Positions 25,736 through 37,596 of a stretch of DNA of 64,000 nt are shown in pieces. How positions within the stretch are numbered: the stretch's first letter is position 1; every line of letters begins with the position of its first letter. Origin of the DNA: Rotaria macrura (lineage: Eukaryota; Rotifera; Eurotatoria; Philodinida; Philodinidae); the NCBI GenBank assembly GCA_900239685.1, contig OENT01000014.1, positions 1 to 64,000 of the forward strand, written 5' to 3'. Under the pieces are notes generated by a model. That model saw nothing but the letters and a program-made list of their open reading frames with translations. It ran no database searches and was not told the origin of the DNA. Both the position numbers and the translations under genes were made by a program.

Positions 25736-28092
25736 ATGTTCATGAACTCTTTCAAATTAATTATCATATTAATTCTTGTAATTTTATTTACTTCATACAG
25801 TTTATCGTATGCTCCACCACGTATTGAAATGAAACGTCTTTCAACCTTACCAATCATATCGTCATGGAATAATAATTCAGATTTTTTATATAATTATAAC
25901 AGTGCTTTTATGCCAACAATCAACGATTCAGATGCAGTTGCACTTCTCGTACGTGTACAGAACTTGCGTAATGATTCAAAGACTATCTATGATGTTGCTC
26001 CAAGTAAAATAGCATTGACTCGAAGTACAGACGATACCTATCTCAAATATACATATATTACTGAACAAGATATCATTGTTGATACTGATCGAGAATATCA
26101 ATCGATTGGAGTCGAAGATCCTCGTATGGTTTTATATAATAATACATACTATCTGTAAGTGTATAACTACGTAGTTGTAATTGTAGATGCACATTAACAT
26201 AAGCATTAGTATAAAACAATGTGAGTTCTAATTATTACAATAGATCTTGATTGATGTTTGAAGCTTTGAAAGAGATAACTGATAATACTAATCAACTCTA
26301 TGAGTGTTTTGTGTCTTCATACTATAGTGAAGGAGGTGATCTAGTTTTTTTCTCTTTAAAAATTGATTTGTCCTAATAGAAAAATCGAAGAAAAAAAAAC
26401 GGGAATGTTGTTCATGAAAAGATCACATGATTCTCACAATTTCCTGGTCGTTCCACCAAAAACGAAACGGTTCTTGTCAATGGATCGAAGATGCTATAAC
26501 AACGACTACGTTGCACAAGAAATTCAGACAATTGACATGTCTTAAAAAGAACGATTGCTATCTCAAGATAAGAGCATTCGTTTTCGCCCAAGATTTTTAG
26601 ATCGTTCAATATGTTTATGAAAAAAATTTCATGATCAAGATTGGTGTTTTGTGATTTTGCTATTAAACTGATTGTCCTTCTAAAAAGATATTTTATGTTT
26701 GAATGCCATGTCGTGTCAGTAGACGAGCTTGAAATCGATATTCTAGAATCCTAAAATGGCAGAATGCACTAGCCACCGATATCAGTCACAGCAAATGAAA
26801 AGTATGCCACGTCTAAAACTCTAATATACATCTTTTACAGAAACCCATGGAAAATATTTTTTGTTTTTTCTAAATTAGAAGTTTTGTTATATTTAATAGA
26901 ATTCTTTTTTATTATGTTGCTGGAGATATGTCATTGAGCTTTTCAAAGAAATAATCACCAATGAAAGACGTCAGTCGATGTGCTCGATTCATTTTGTTTT
27001 TGTTTATTGAAAACTACTGCGTTTATCCGATAAGTACCGAGCAGTACTTGAAAAACTAAACTTGAGTCAACCACAGGTAACATGCAGATACGATTTTGAT
27101 TTCACAGCTTGTCTAATAGACTTTTTTAATGAGATTGTAAAATTTAAAATTTTTAGTGTGTTTTCTATTGTGAGAAATTAATCCTTTTTGCTTGTATGCA
27201 AAATTTTGGAACGAAAACCTAACCGAAAGTGATTTTTCCATATCGTATTCATATTTGTAATGATGGCACAATAAAAGAGCAGCTAGAATTGTTTTTTAGC
27301 GATACATTTTTCAGCGAACATAAAAGATTTAAAAATATGAAATATCATGATCATAAAATGATTTTATGTAATGACTTATAATATTTTGTTTTCTATCAGT
27401 ATCATTCGTTGACAATTTTTATAATTATTAGACTCTACACAGCTCTAAGCAGTGATTCACACGGTGTATGGCGTGCTCAATTAGCACTGGCTACATGTGA
27501 CGTCAATTGTTTCACTAAATCAAATTGGAAATATTATGGGCCCTTATTTCCTGATGTATTTTGGTGCAAAAGTGGTAGTTTATTAGTTCACAATGACACT
27601 CATCGTTATTTATTTTTCAATGATTCAAATATCTCTATAGCACAAACCAAAGATCTCATTCATTATGATCTTTCGTCAAGTTATCTTCTTAAAACTCGAC
27701 CCGATCATTTCGATTCAGCACTTGTCGAAGCCGGACCACAACCATTAAAATTAAGTGATAACAATTATCTATTTCTATACAATTCAGCACGACAAACAAC
27801 AATTCCAAATCCAAAACCGAATTGGAACGTACAATACAACTTAGGCTGGGCCATATTAAATGGCAATAATCCAACAGAAGTTCTAGCTCGAAGTGAATTA
27901 CCGATCCTTTCGCCAGAGTTAGATTGGGAAAGATGTGATAATCAATCAGGTCCGTGGGCTAAACGTGGTCTTACACCACTTGTTGTTTTCGTTGAAGGAT
28001 GGAAGAAAACAGCTGAAGATACATTCTTAGTTTGGTATCAAGGATGCGATTCAACGATGGGTTTAGCCGAACTTAAAGTTCATTTTTCATAA
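25736..28092 (+). CDS. Secreted GH130-like five-bladed beta-propeller glycosidase/phosphorylase
   Basis: GH130 enzymes act on beta-mannosidic linkages, mostly as bacterial phosphorylases and some as hydrolases. Exons 25736-26154 and 27432-28092 give 359 aa, the usual family length (320-370). Seen: a strongly hydrophobic N-terminal signal (8-24), then the family blocks VEDPRM (125-130) with YYLLYTA, FFNDSNISIAQTKDLIHYD, EAGPQPLKLSDNNYLFLYNS, LGWAILNGNNPTEVLARSE and the closing VWYQGCDSTMGLAEL. Substrate and mechanism cannot be read from the sequence. Two introns are usual for such a size in neighbours, here one of 1.28 kb. The family is rare in animals, so bacterial or algal ancestry is plausible; the gene has spliceosomal introns and host-like base composition, so any transfer is old. 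The product is inferred to be secreted or digestive. Confidence 0.75.
26155..27431 (+). other. Intron of the GH130-like gene
   Basis: This 1.28 kb intron runs from GTAAGT after ...NTYYL to a TTATTAG acceptor before LYTALSS. Chance frames at 26363-26609 carry no domain. Confidence 0.6.
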
Positions 28093-28916
28093 ATTAGTTT
28101 TTTAACATTTGTTCACTATTGAATTCTAATGTTTTGTAGATTCTTTTACGTTAAAAAATATCGATATGGATTACAATCAAAGAGTTAAGATCAAAGTATC
28201 ACTTTTTCTAATTAGTACACATGCTGAAAATATTATTTGACTATAATTGTTAAATAGATTGGCATCATGGAATATTCTATGATTTTTCCATGAAAATGAA
28301 ACATCTAGTTTTGTGAAACATATGTCAAATAGAATACATCTGTACAAGTACTTTTATTAATGAAATTATGAAAATTCGATTAATCAACAAACTACCCATG
28401 TTCATCTATTTTCTATTTTTTTAAGGTCAATAAAAACTGTTCATATGTACAATAAAAAGATGATGTAATTCAAGTTGTAGATGCTATCAATAGTTTTGTT
28501 ACTTCTTGAAATAATCTCAAATTGAACATTAATTATCAAGGACAACACTGAATTTTTGTGTTCCAAAAGATAATTGACTTTTAGTATGAGAACAATATAA
28601 CCTTACTCACGAAGATTGTCAATGCTTCACTCATGTATATAGATGACAAGTTAAGTCTGATGTTTACTAAAATGTGATTGAAGAGACTTGAAAAGAATTG
28701 TAATTGCATACCGTATAATTAGACGTCATATAATGCGACAAAGAAAGTGAAAGAAACAAAACATGCACACGCACACATATACAAAACAAAAAAGAAGAGA
28801 AGAAAACATTGCCTATCACCTGTTGCGCAGCTCTGTGTGTGTGTGTGTGTGTTATATTTTGGAATTCTATACATTTTCTTTAGAATGAACTTTGAAATCT
28901 TGTTTTTCATTGTTTT
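28093..28916. other. Convergent intergenic region
   Basis: The region lies between the 3' ends of the GH130-like gene and the first homeobox gene. A TG microsatellite lies at about 28834-28852. No gene is seen. Confidence 0.5.
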
Positions 28917-30397
28917 CTATCCATGATGATATGGGTTCGAATGATGATTTATTAAACTGGATGAAAGATTATGCATACGCATATTTCTTGTATATTCATC
29001 TTCACTATGCTGATGTTGTTGTGGATATTGAGAATGAAATGACATGGTATTGTCCTGTGCATAAAAAAAACATAAATAAATAGACGAACCCATAAGATTA
29101 TGTTATTTTATTCTTTCTATTTCACTTACCATTGTTGAACGACCGTTAAAATCACATGAGGATGGTGGTGGTGGAAATGGTGAATAGAAAACAGCGGCAG
29201 CTGCGGCAGCACTAGTAGCTGGATCTGTTGTCATCATGATACTTGTCGGAGATGAAGTTGATGCATTACTGCGACCGTTGAACATTTGATGAAATGATGA
29301 TGATGATGTTGGATTTATTGAAAATGTTTTTGATGAGAGACGAACTGATGAGGACATGGACATACTACCTGATGATGATGAATTATGTGATTGTTTACGA
29401 GCTTTTGCTCGTCGATTTTGAAACCACACCTAAACATGCGATCATTTTGTTTTCTGTTAATTTTTTCATTATTTTCCATGCTCATTAGACCATACAACAT
29501 AACTAGGATTCAGCTTGACATGTGCAAGGAGCTTTTATTACGAAGAGATATGACACCTTAGTTCTGCCTATTCTAAAGAAGAAGTGATCCATATGTCCAA
29601 GTTTTGTTTAACTCGTTGCCGCTATGATGCTGATTTCTTTTCTTTTTTTTTTGAATGAACAGTTGTTCAAGACGGCGCGTCTCGATTCAAATTACAAGAA
29701 AAAAAAGTGAAAGAATGTGCTAAGAAAAAAACGAACACGAGAGAGAGAGAGACAGAGAGACAGACAGACAGAGAGAGAGAGACTACGAATGATGGAGATA
29801 AAACGCATATCCGATGTGTGAACAAGCAACATCCAATCGGGAAAATAGTACCATCAAATGAACCGTGTTACCATAACAGACGGCATGTGATTTGAGTGGA
29901 AAATCGGTGTAAATGGAATCGGAATGTACACGCACACAATTTTCATCTTTGCCCCAAGGGAAATAATAAATAGAATATATTTAAAAAAAAAGACGAAGAC
30001 GTAAAAGAATCACTATTTGAGATCGAATATATTTTTCTTTTTCTAGAAAAACCAAAAATCTTGTTTCTATTCTTTTCAATAGTTACCTGTATACGAGCTT
30101 CATTTAATTTTGTTGTTCGTGCTAATTCTTCGCGTAAATAAATATCTGGATAATGACCTTTAGCAAATGATGATTCAAGTTCAATGAGTTGTTCTTGTGT
30201 AAATGTTGTTCGATGTCGACGTCGAGCTGATGTATGATTACGCTGTTGAGTTTGCTGATGTTGTTCATGTGATTGAATAAGTTGATGGTGCGTAAGAGGC
30301 GGTACAGAGGCTGCATTAGATGATGGTGGAGGAATAAACGGATGATTTATTGCCATGTCATCATGCTGCTTTGTACGTTTAAATGCACCACTATTCA
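28917..30397 (-). CDS. PROP1: PROP/UNC-42-type paired-like homeobox gene A (5' exon not found)
   Basis: PRD-class transcription factor. Located exons on the minus strand: 30397-30087, 29429-29130 and 29054-28917 (stop), in consistent phase; the first enters in phase 1, so at least one upstream exon is missing from the model and lies somewhere in 30400-31710. Seen: NSGAFK near the start of the first located exon, then homeodomain [14 protein letters not shown]..., [33 protein letters not shown] with Q50, split at the intron between homeodomain residues 46 and 47 common to PRD genes. After it come Ser-rich and poly-Ala/Pro stretches and a last exon with [16 protein letters not shown], a degenerate form of the DEWYNKSLSALRM tail. 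It is about 1.3 kb downstream of homeobox gene B and shares its exon plan, so a tandem duplicate is inferred. Confidence 0.8.
29739..29783. repeat. GA/ACAG microsatellite
   Basis: Runs of GA and CAGA units lie in the homeobox gene A intron that splits the homeodomain. No function is inferred. Confidence 0.8.
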
Positions 30398-31713
30398 CTG
30401 GAAAAATAAAAAGTAATCAACAGAAGTTTACTCCTAATTTAAAATAGTAATAATTACATGAAGTAATTGTATAGTTGCTATTTTCTAACATCGTCTTGAT
30501 TTTGTATCGTGCAAATATATCCAGAGAATTCGATTACTGTGCTCTGGTAATCTTTCAACAAGATTGTCTTCTTTTTTTCTATCTTTTTTGTATCGGTCGG
30601 ACAACTCAAGTATTCGTCGTTCAATGAGAAGCGAGAGGAAAAAAACTTGTTTTGGAAATGAAATATGACATGAAGAAAAAGAAGGAGAAGAAAAAAAGAT
30701 GAATGGTTGCATGGCGGATGTGCTCCGTTCAACAAGATGATCAACAACCAATCGGTGCAATGTTTCAGTCATCATCATTTTGATCCCACATGCTTCTACA
30801 AATACATAAAGAAGAAGAAAAAAAAAAAGAATCGTACAAGAAGAATTCAGATTGCAATCAACTATCGATTGTTATTTTGTCGGGAAGATACAACAGACAA
30901 ATTATTTATTCGAAGATTAATTTTTTTTAGAAAGAAAAAAAAAGAAAGATTTTCTCATGTCTGCTATGGGTAAAAATGACAATAGTCTACGAATAAACGT
31001 TACTTTTGTTTACATGCGCTCTTCAGAAAATTGATACATCACTAGACTGCAATTGTATGAATTTGTTTGTATATGCCATGAGAAACAAAAATTTTAGTGT
31101 GATTCTAGTTTCTGTTTTCTTCATCTATCTATCTCTACTTATATATATAAATCATATATATATATATATATATATGTAGTTTTTTCTCTTTTCTTTTTTT
31201 CTATAAGAAGAGTGAAGTGGATCAAAATTAGATTTTAGCACTGCGACAGAATTTGATTACTTTAACCGAACACATTAGTAAGTGTGATAAAAGTGGAAAG
31301 AAAAAGTATTTTATTACAATTTTCATGTTTTTCAAATCATGAATGTGAACCTATACAGATACATTATTTTAATCATTGTTTTTCTTCTTGTACTATTACT
31401 TTTTAATCCAATACAATGCATATTCTAGAAAATGAAAAAGTATCGAAGAGTTCTAATGTTGGACAATTATTTCATGTACATAAGAGTTAATATTGAATTA
31501 GTTGTTATTACAAAAATGAAATTAACCAAGTCAGATGCCAAGAAAGGAAAAGAAAAAAAAATGAAAAAATTCTCTTTTTTTTTTCTTTGGGTCTCTTTTT
31601 CTTTCTTTATTCATAGAATAAAATGCCAGATACATGTACACAAACGAAATATATTCACTGTTCAAAGGTAAGATGCACAAATACACACACACACACACAC
31701 ACACACACACTGT
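30398..31713. other. Region between the two homeobox genes
   Basis: This 1.3 kb must contain the missing first exon or exons and promoter of homeobox gene A. I could not single out the exon. A TA microsatellite lies around 31140-31176. Minus-strand frames at 30478-30778 lack any homeobox-family feature. Confidence 0.5.
31683..31710. repeat. (CA)n microsatellite abutting homeobox gene B stop
   Basis: About 14 CA units directly follow, on the coding strand as TG units, the TGA of homeobox gene B (31714-31716). Confidence 0.9.
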
Positions 31714-33543
31714 TCAAGCTGGATAATGAAGCATTGATGTATGATCAACACGAAACGATGAGAGACTTTTATTGTACCAATCAGTGTCTTGAAAAGCTAA
31801 TGGATTGTCCTAGGAAACAGAAAGAAACAACCGTGCATATTTTTCATGAAATTTTCTATTGTAAAATATCAAACCTGTCGAATACTGGCAGTAGTCAATG
31901 GTGAAAATTGAGAATAAACAACAGCAGCTGGTGGATAACGAATTTGGTTCGATACAACACTATTTGTACTTGTAGTTGATGCTCCTGTTGTACCGTATTG
32001 ATAAGGTCTTCCTGTTGATGCTTGATAGAAATTTCTCATCATTGCATTACATGGTGAAAGAACAGGTGATAAAGCTTTTTGTAATTGTTTTTCTTGTTTT
32101 CGATATTTAGCGCGTCGATTTTGAAACCAAACCTATTTTTGTTTTTAGAGCAAGAGTTATCATTTATCTAGAAAGTCACGTTCATCTTTTCTTGTTCCAT
32201 TCTTTTCTATTGTCAATTAAACTATTCACTAATCCTCAATATGAATACATGTAAGTTAAATTGTCAATGCACGAGCTAATCGATAGAACATAACAACCAA
32301 CAAGACTTGTCTTTTTTCTCTCGTGTATTGATGTAGTTTCTTGTCGGTCGACTGCACATACTCATTAGAAATCTATTCTTACACGACGACAAAGTTTGAA
32401 CGCTTGATTCAATTATCAGACTGTGTATGTGTGTGTGCGTATGCAGTCAGTTCACTCGTCATCATCTTTCTTCTTTTTCGGTCTGTCTATATTCCATGCT
32501 TCACTCAACATTTCCTCTTATGCTTGTCAATCATAAAGACGTCTATGACGTTATATATATATATATATGTATGTGTTTGTGTGTGCGAAATTTCTTGCAC
32601 TTATTCTCATATGAAGACAGAAAACTTTTGTTTTTCATAATTAACCTGAATACGAGCTTCATTTAATTTTGTGATTCGTGCTAATTCTTCACGACAATAA
32701 ATATCTGGATAATGACTTTTACCAAATGCTAATTCAAGTTCAGCCAATTGTTCTTGTGTAAATGTTGTTCGATGTCGACGTCTTGCTGGTGTTGGACATT
32801 GACCTCCACCGGGATTCGATAATGAATGATGTGAAGATTGACTCGAATTTGTTGAATGTGCTGGAGAAACATTATTTATATGATTATTAGATGTTGATTG
32901 AAGATTAAGTGATGGTGGGGGAACATGTGGATAATGTGGATTGTAAGGTTGAAGATGATGATATGGATGAGTATTCAACAAAAGTGATTCATGTTTTATT
33001 TTTTTGAATGCTCCACTATCGGAATGACCTAGTTGAAAGATGATTCATTTTCGATTTCTGTTTTAGTATGTTATACTTGCCTGTTGGATTTGACATAAAT
33101 TGTAAACTATTATTTGTTGATTGATTTATAATATTGAATGATGATGCTCCTGCTGTTGTTGATGCCGATGTTGTTGATGATGAGGATGATAGTGGCGGTT
33201 GAGATAATGTTCGATTTAACGAACAAAAACTAGCGTAGTGATCATCGGATGTGTTCGGATGTAATTTAAATGATGAAGAAACATTACGTTTTGAATCACA
33301 TTCTGTATTGTCGGAATTGGTAATATTATTATTTGTTGATACAGAAGCAATACTTGCTGCTAGACCCATGGCTGTTAAACCAAGCGTATTTGATGTTGAT
33401 GATGACATCGATCCGTCGCAATCATTATTTGTATTAGTCGTACGATTATTGAACGATGATGATTGTGAATAGGTATTATTACTTGTCGAAATCGATGATG
33501 ATAATATTCGATTAGTAGTATTATTATCGGTTAAACTTGACAT
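31714..33543 (-). CDS. PROP1: PROP/UNC-42-type paired-like homeobox gene B
   Basis: PRD-class homeobox transcription factor; the family includes vertebrate PROP1 (pituitary) and nematode UNC-42 (neuron identity). Exons 33543-33081, 33028-32646, 32132-31875 and 31809-31714 total 1200 nt, 399 aa. Seen: Ser/Asn/Thr-rich N-terminus; [11 protein letters not shown]; homeodomain [16 protein letters not shown]...[33 protein letters not shown] with Q50, followed by EKQLQKAL...[10 protein letters not shown]; last exon [17 protein letters not shown], the C-terminal DWYNKSL tail typical of invertebrate PROP/UNC-42 proteins. The homeodomain is split at the 46/47 intron. The first intron uses a GC donor (GCAAGT). 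The start is the first ATG of the longest frame. Assignment to PROP rather than another PRD family rests on the homeodomain and the tail motif together. Confidence 0.85.
33029..33080 (-). other. GC-AG intron in homeobox gene B
   Basis: The 52 bp intron starts GCAAGT after CCAACAG and ends CAACTAG. A GT donor is absent here and the phase-1 join restores the DSGAFK exon in frame, as in homeobox gene A. Confidence 0.7.
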
Positions 33544-35437
33544 TTCGCGTGTGTATATATTTTGATCAAAATTGAATTATTTGCTATTCATTGATAATGA
33601 TTATTATCTTGGTAAAGAAGAAAAGTGGAATAAGTGGATAAATATGATTTATTCGTTTACTCTTTATCAATTCTTTAATATCATAATTATCATATCATTC
33701 AAGTTTATAAAAACTCTTAATTTAAGGTGACTAATTCTGTTAAACGACAAATCAACACTTGTACTAATAAAAATATATAGTATAGAAAAGGAAAAAGAAA
33801 AAAAACCGAGTTATATATAATTGACGAAGTCATTCAGAATATAGAGACATTGGTATAAAGAGAAGAAGATGCACGTCGGACAAGCCGAATGCGAAACGAA
33901 GGAGACAACTTCGTTAGAAAAAGAAGAGAACTCGCAAAAACTTCAGCTAACGAATGAAATTTACTTCCATTAGGCTAATGTTGTTTCCACTCACTCATTC
34001 ATACTCATGAACGGCATAGCTCAGAAGGCTCTTGAGAATTGATGCATTTCTTTTTTTTTCCTTTTTATTCTCTCTCGCTTCGTCTCTGTATATGTGGTCT
34101 GTGCTAGTGTTTTTCCTTCTCCCTTTTCTTTTATTATCCAATAAAAAACTTGATGAATAGACAAGATTCATTCTTATTGGTGGAGACATTTTCAGTTTTG
34201 CCAAAGAAGAGGAAGAGAAAAAACTTGTTATTGTTATTCTCTGTTAGTCGTTTTTTTTTCTTCCTTTTTTTTTTAGAAGAGAGAAGAAAAGTAAATGAGT
34301 GATGCAAAACAATGACTTGTTGTTTTGCTGTGACGAGTGTGATATTGATGCTCTTGTTCGTTGAATTATTTGAGCAGATTTTGTGCTCGTTAGGGGTGCT
34401 TACACCGACTGACCATCGATTCTCAGATGACAATGTCGATGAACAAGTTCCATTAATTGAGCGATTGCCACAAGCGTTTTCTTTTTCTTTCATTCCGTTC
34501 ATCTGTCTAGAGCAATGCAATAGGCAGAAGAGCTAAAGATTCTTTTACTTACCAGACCACCTACTGCGCAAATTTAGTATCGATAGAAACTGCCAAATGC
34601 TAACTACTCTCAACAAATAGAAATTAAAACAAAAACTATTCATACATGTAACTACTTGTATCATATGAAAAACAGAATAATGATGTCTGAATGAACGATG
34701 AATCGACGAGATTCTTTTTCTATTTCGATTATTTTGCTCTGATTTTCATCAAACAAATACATGACTTAAGTTGAGTAAAAATAGTAGTAATCTCGGATAG
34801 TTTTAAAGTGATAAATATGCAAAAGGCTTTAGGGAATTATGTTATATCATTGACACGAAAATGGGACGACATCGATCAGTTGTAGAAAAATTTAAATACA
34901 CTCGCACAAAAATATTGAAAGTCGATGACATTAGTTTACATATTTTAGTATACAATGATGAATCTAAGATTAATATGAATTTAAACCCTTCGAAATTTAA
35001 TTATCATTAATGAATATATTAGGTTTTTTTTCAATTCAACACGAACAGAATAACGTCTTTGAAATCATCGATTGGTACTTTTAGTGCATAATAAAGTCAT
35101 ATCTAAAGATGTTGATTAATTCATAAATATAAACGATGTAATAGTTTCTAGTTGAAAACATTCGATATATGATAACTTGACACACGATCGATCTGTGTAC
35201 ACATACAATTTTATATAGGGCAACATCGTCATGAGTGTTACGTTTGTTATAATGAAAAGATGCTTCTCGAACACATGAAATTCATGTATTTCGTATATTA
35301 TCTAGGTAGTTCGATCAGTTAATTTGATTTTACTAAAGCAATACTTGACGAATGTGTTCATGTATCTTTTAACTAACAAATCTATTTTATATTTGACTAA
35401 CAAACGAGAAAACAACACTGTTAGAAAAATATCAGAA
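33544..35437. other. Upstream region of homeobox gene B
   Basis: Purine- and pyrimidine-rich stretches (for example 33785-33810 and 34040-34290) produce long chance frames rich in Lys/Arg or Ser/Phe. Nothing is recognisable as coding. Developmental enhancers could lie here but no element is identified. Confidence 0.5.
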
Positions 35438-36370
35438 TCAAATGCCAGATCGATCTGGTGCCGGTTCAGAATATTGTGGTGCTCGACGAATCTTATCTCG
35501 TTTTGGTCTAAAAGGAAAAATTCATCCGTATAGAATTTGTATTATCTTGGTTTCTACAGATGATAACTTGAAAAAGAAACTTACGTTAATTTAAACAAAG
35601 ATGGATGTTCATTGAACATTTGTGATAATTGTTCAGTTTCCAAACGAAAATCTTTCTTTGTTAATTGCTTCTTATAATATCGATTATCATAATCACGTTG
35701 AACTTGTAATTTTAATACACTATCACCCTAGAATTTATAAAAATAAATATGATCTATGAATGTAAAAGATAAGTATTAGATAGTAGTTAATAGATTTTCA
35801 ATTTCTTCGATAGTATTACGGAAAAATCACGTATGATTGAAAATTGATAGGTTTTCGAAATCGGACTTTTATGATTGTTGTTCTAATCTATAGAATATTC
35901 TGAAATGTTTATTTAAGAACATGGTTTAAGTATTGGATTCTACCATTCTTTTTCAATATATATATATATATATATAAACAACGAAATAAATATTCAACGA
36001 AGCGGTTACTATTCTACTTTTGAAAAATAATATTTTTAGACTTGCGAAATTCTTTCAATAGCATTAGGAAAAGTTTTCTTACAAGAATGAAGGAAAAGAT
36101 AGTTTTACACTTGATATCTATATTTACGACTAAAATCTAGCTAACGTCATAGTTGCTAACCTGAGCAAAACTAGGATCATTACGATCAATAGATTTTGTG
36201 TATTCATATGGATGTGGCTTTTCAGGATGATAACAAACAATATGATTTGTATCTGGTCCCATAGCAATGCATGGATTTGGTACATTTACACTTGCATCTG
36301 TTGATGCATAAGCCGAAATGGTTGTTGAAATTCGCCGAGATAACAATCCTAGACACGTTATTCGATACAT
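35438..36370 (-). CDS. MRPL42: Mitochondrial large ribosomal subunit protein mL42
   Basis: mL42 is a metazoan-specific protein of the mitochondrial ribosome. Exons 36370-36161, 35727-35585 and 35507-35438 give 140 aa (human 142). Seen: a basic, Ser/Thr-rich N-terminus suited to mitochondrial import (MYRITCLGLLSRRISTTIS), then the family core HIVCYHPEKPHPYEYTKSI followed by RNDP, then LETEQLSQMF, matching the family order VCYHP..PYEHTKPI.R.DP...EQLSKMF. The C-terminal basic tail (PKRDKIRRAPQY) is shorter in similarity. Introns are 433 bp and 77 bp with GTTAGC and GTAAGT donors. The next gene upstream on the same strand is MANF. Confidence 0.88.
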
Positions 36371-36824
36371 AGTCTTTTCTTATAAAAGAAATCAATCTGG
36401 AAAAATCGAATTAAACTATTTTTATGTTTTCTTATTTGTTTTTTTTTCTTCAATGAATGAAACGAGATATATCCAAATTCGACTAAGAATATGTGTAAGT
36501 AAAAAGAGGAAAACGGAAGACCAAAAACGATAACAGCAATCCCAATGAAATGAAATAACTTCATTTGACATCCATGTTCAATCAACTACATATTTAACTT
36601 GTTTTTTTTTCGTTTTCAGGTGATTTTAGATGTTGAGGAAAAAAAAACAACGTAACAAACAAAATGAAACGAGATGTGTTGACACGAAGAAACAAGTTGC
36701 AAGAAGAGAAAACAATAATAAAATAAAACGGTAAAAACATGTTTCACACCGCTTTCACAATGCAACACACAAAAAAAGAAGGAAAAGATTGACTAAAACA
36801 CTGCCACAATTGATCATCATCTCA
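36371..36824. other. Intergenic between MANF and MRPL42
   Basis: These 454 bp separate the MANF stop from the MRPL42 start on the same strand. The MRPL42 promoter and MANF 3' end should be here. No gene is seen. Confidence 0.5.
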
Positions 36825-37596
36825 TCACAAGTCTTTTTTTGTTGAATCTCCTGTTGGTTTCACATATTTATCTTTTACTTCATTGATACGTTTGATAAAT
36901 TCTGATTTTTCAATGAAATCTACGCTTTCGCCCCAATCAGTCAAGATCTTCTTCAGATCTTTGACTTTCAATTTATTCAAATCGACTGAATTAACATCAA
37001 TTTGCTTTTCTAAAAACAAGAAAACGATAGTTATTCAAGAAAAATAATCCCTATATTTTAGTTGATTTACCATATTTAAGATCACATATTTGCGGATTTG
37101 TTTTCGAGAGTCTTTCACGGCATATCTTCTCAGCAGGTATACCCCATGATAATGGCTTAGACAAATCACCAACAGCATATGTTGCTGATGTTTCTAATGC
37201 ACCGATGTAATAGCACTAAATTGTAGAAGAATAAACATATGTAAAAATTAAAAAAGGAATGAAGATTTTCTATTTTTCTCTTTCAAGCAAACTATTTACC
37301 AATCGATGTTCTTTCGAATCGACTATCACTTTACTGCAAAATTTTTTAAATGCTTTTTCAATTTTTTCTTGATTGCTTTTTTCATCATCGGTTAACAAAT
37401 CTGCAAACTTATTCACGGTTTTAATACAGACTAGAAAGAAAACAGGATAAAATAGAATAATAATCGATATGATTTTGATATGAAAAATGATTGTCTAACC
37501 TTCGCAGTGTTGTTCATCGACAACTTTTTTGGAAAGAACTATTGAATATGTCAATAGCACACCAATAAGAGATATAAAATAGGTTAATGATTGCAT
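36825..37596 (-). CDS. MANF: Mesencephalic astrocyte-derived neurotrophic factor (MANF/CDNF family), CXXC lost
   Basis: MANF is an ER-resident and secreted protein that buffers ER stress and binds BiP. Exons 37596-37500, 37430-37300, 37215-37071 and 37009-36825 give 185 aa (human 182). Seen: signal peptide ([20 protein letters not shown]); saposin-like N-domain with the six family cysteines in CEVC, KFC, LCYYIG, KIC and QICDL; SAP-like C-domain [20 protein letters not shown]...[11 protein letters not shown]-terminal KKDL, a KDEL-like retention signal comparable to RTDL. Odd: the C-domain CXXC normally following DDWGE (CKGC) is absent, replaced by SVDF. Start and all phases are unambiguous. 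Function in ER homeostasis is inferred from the family; loss of the CXXC may affect redox-linked cytoprotection. Confidence 0.93.

Noticed and set aside
30478..30778. Minus-strand frames of about 90 codons between the homeobox genes
   Set aside because: Two overlapping frames of similar length with biased Phe/Ser content and no homeobox-family feature.
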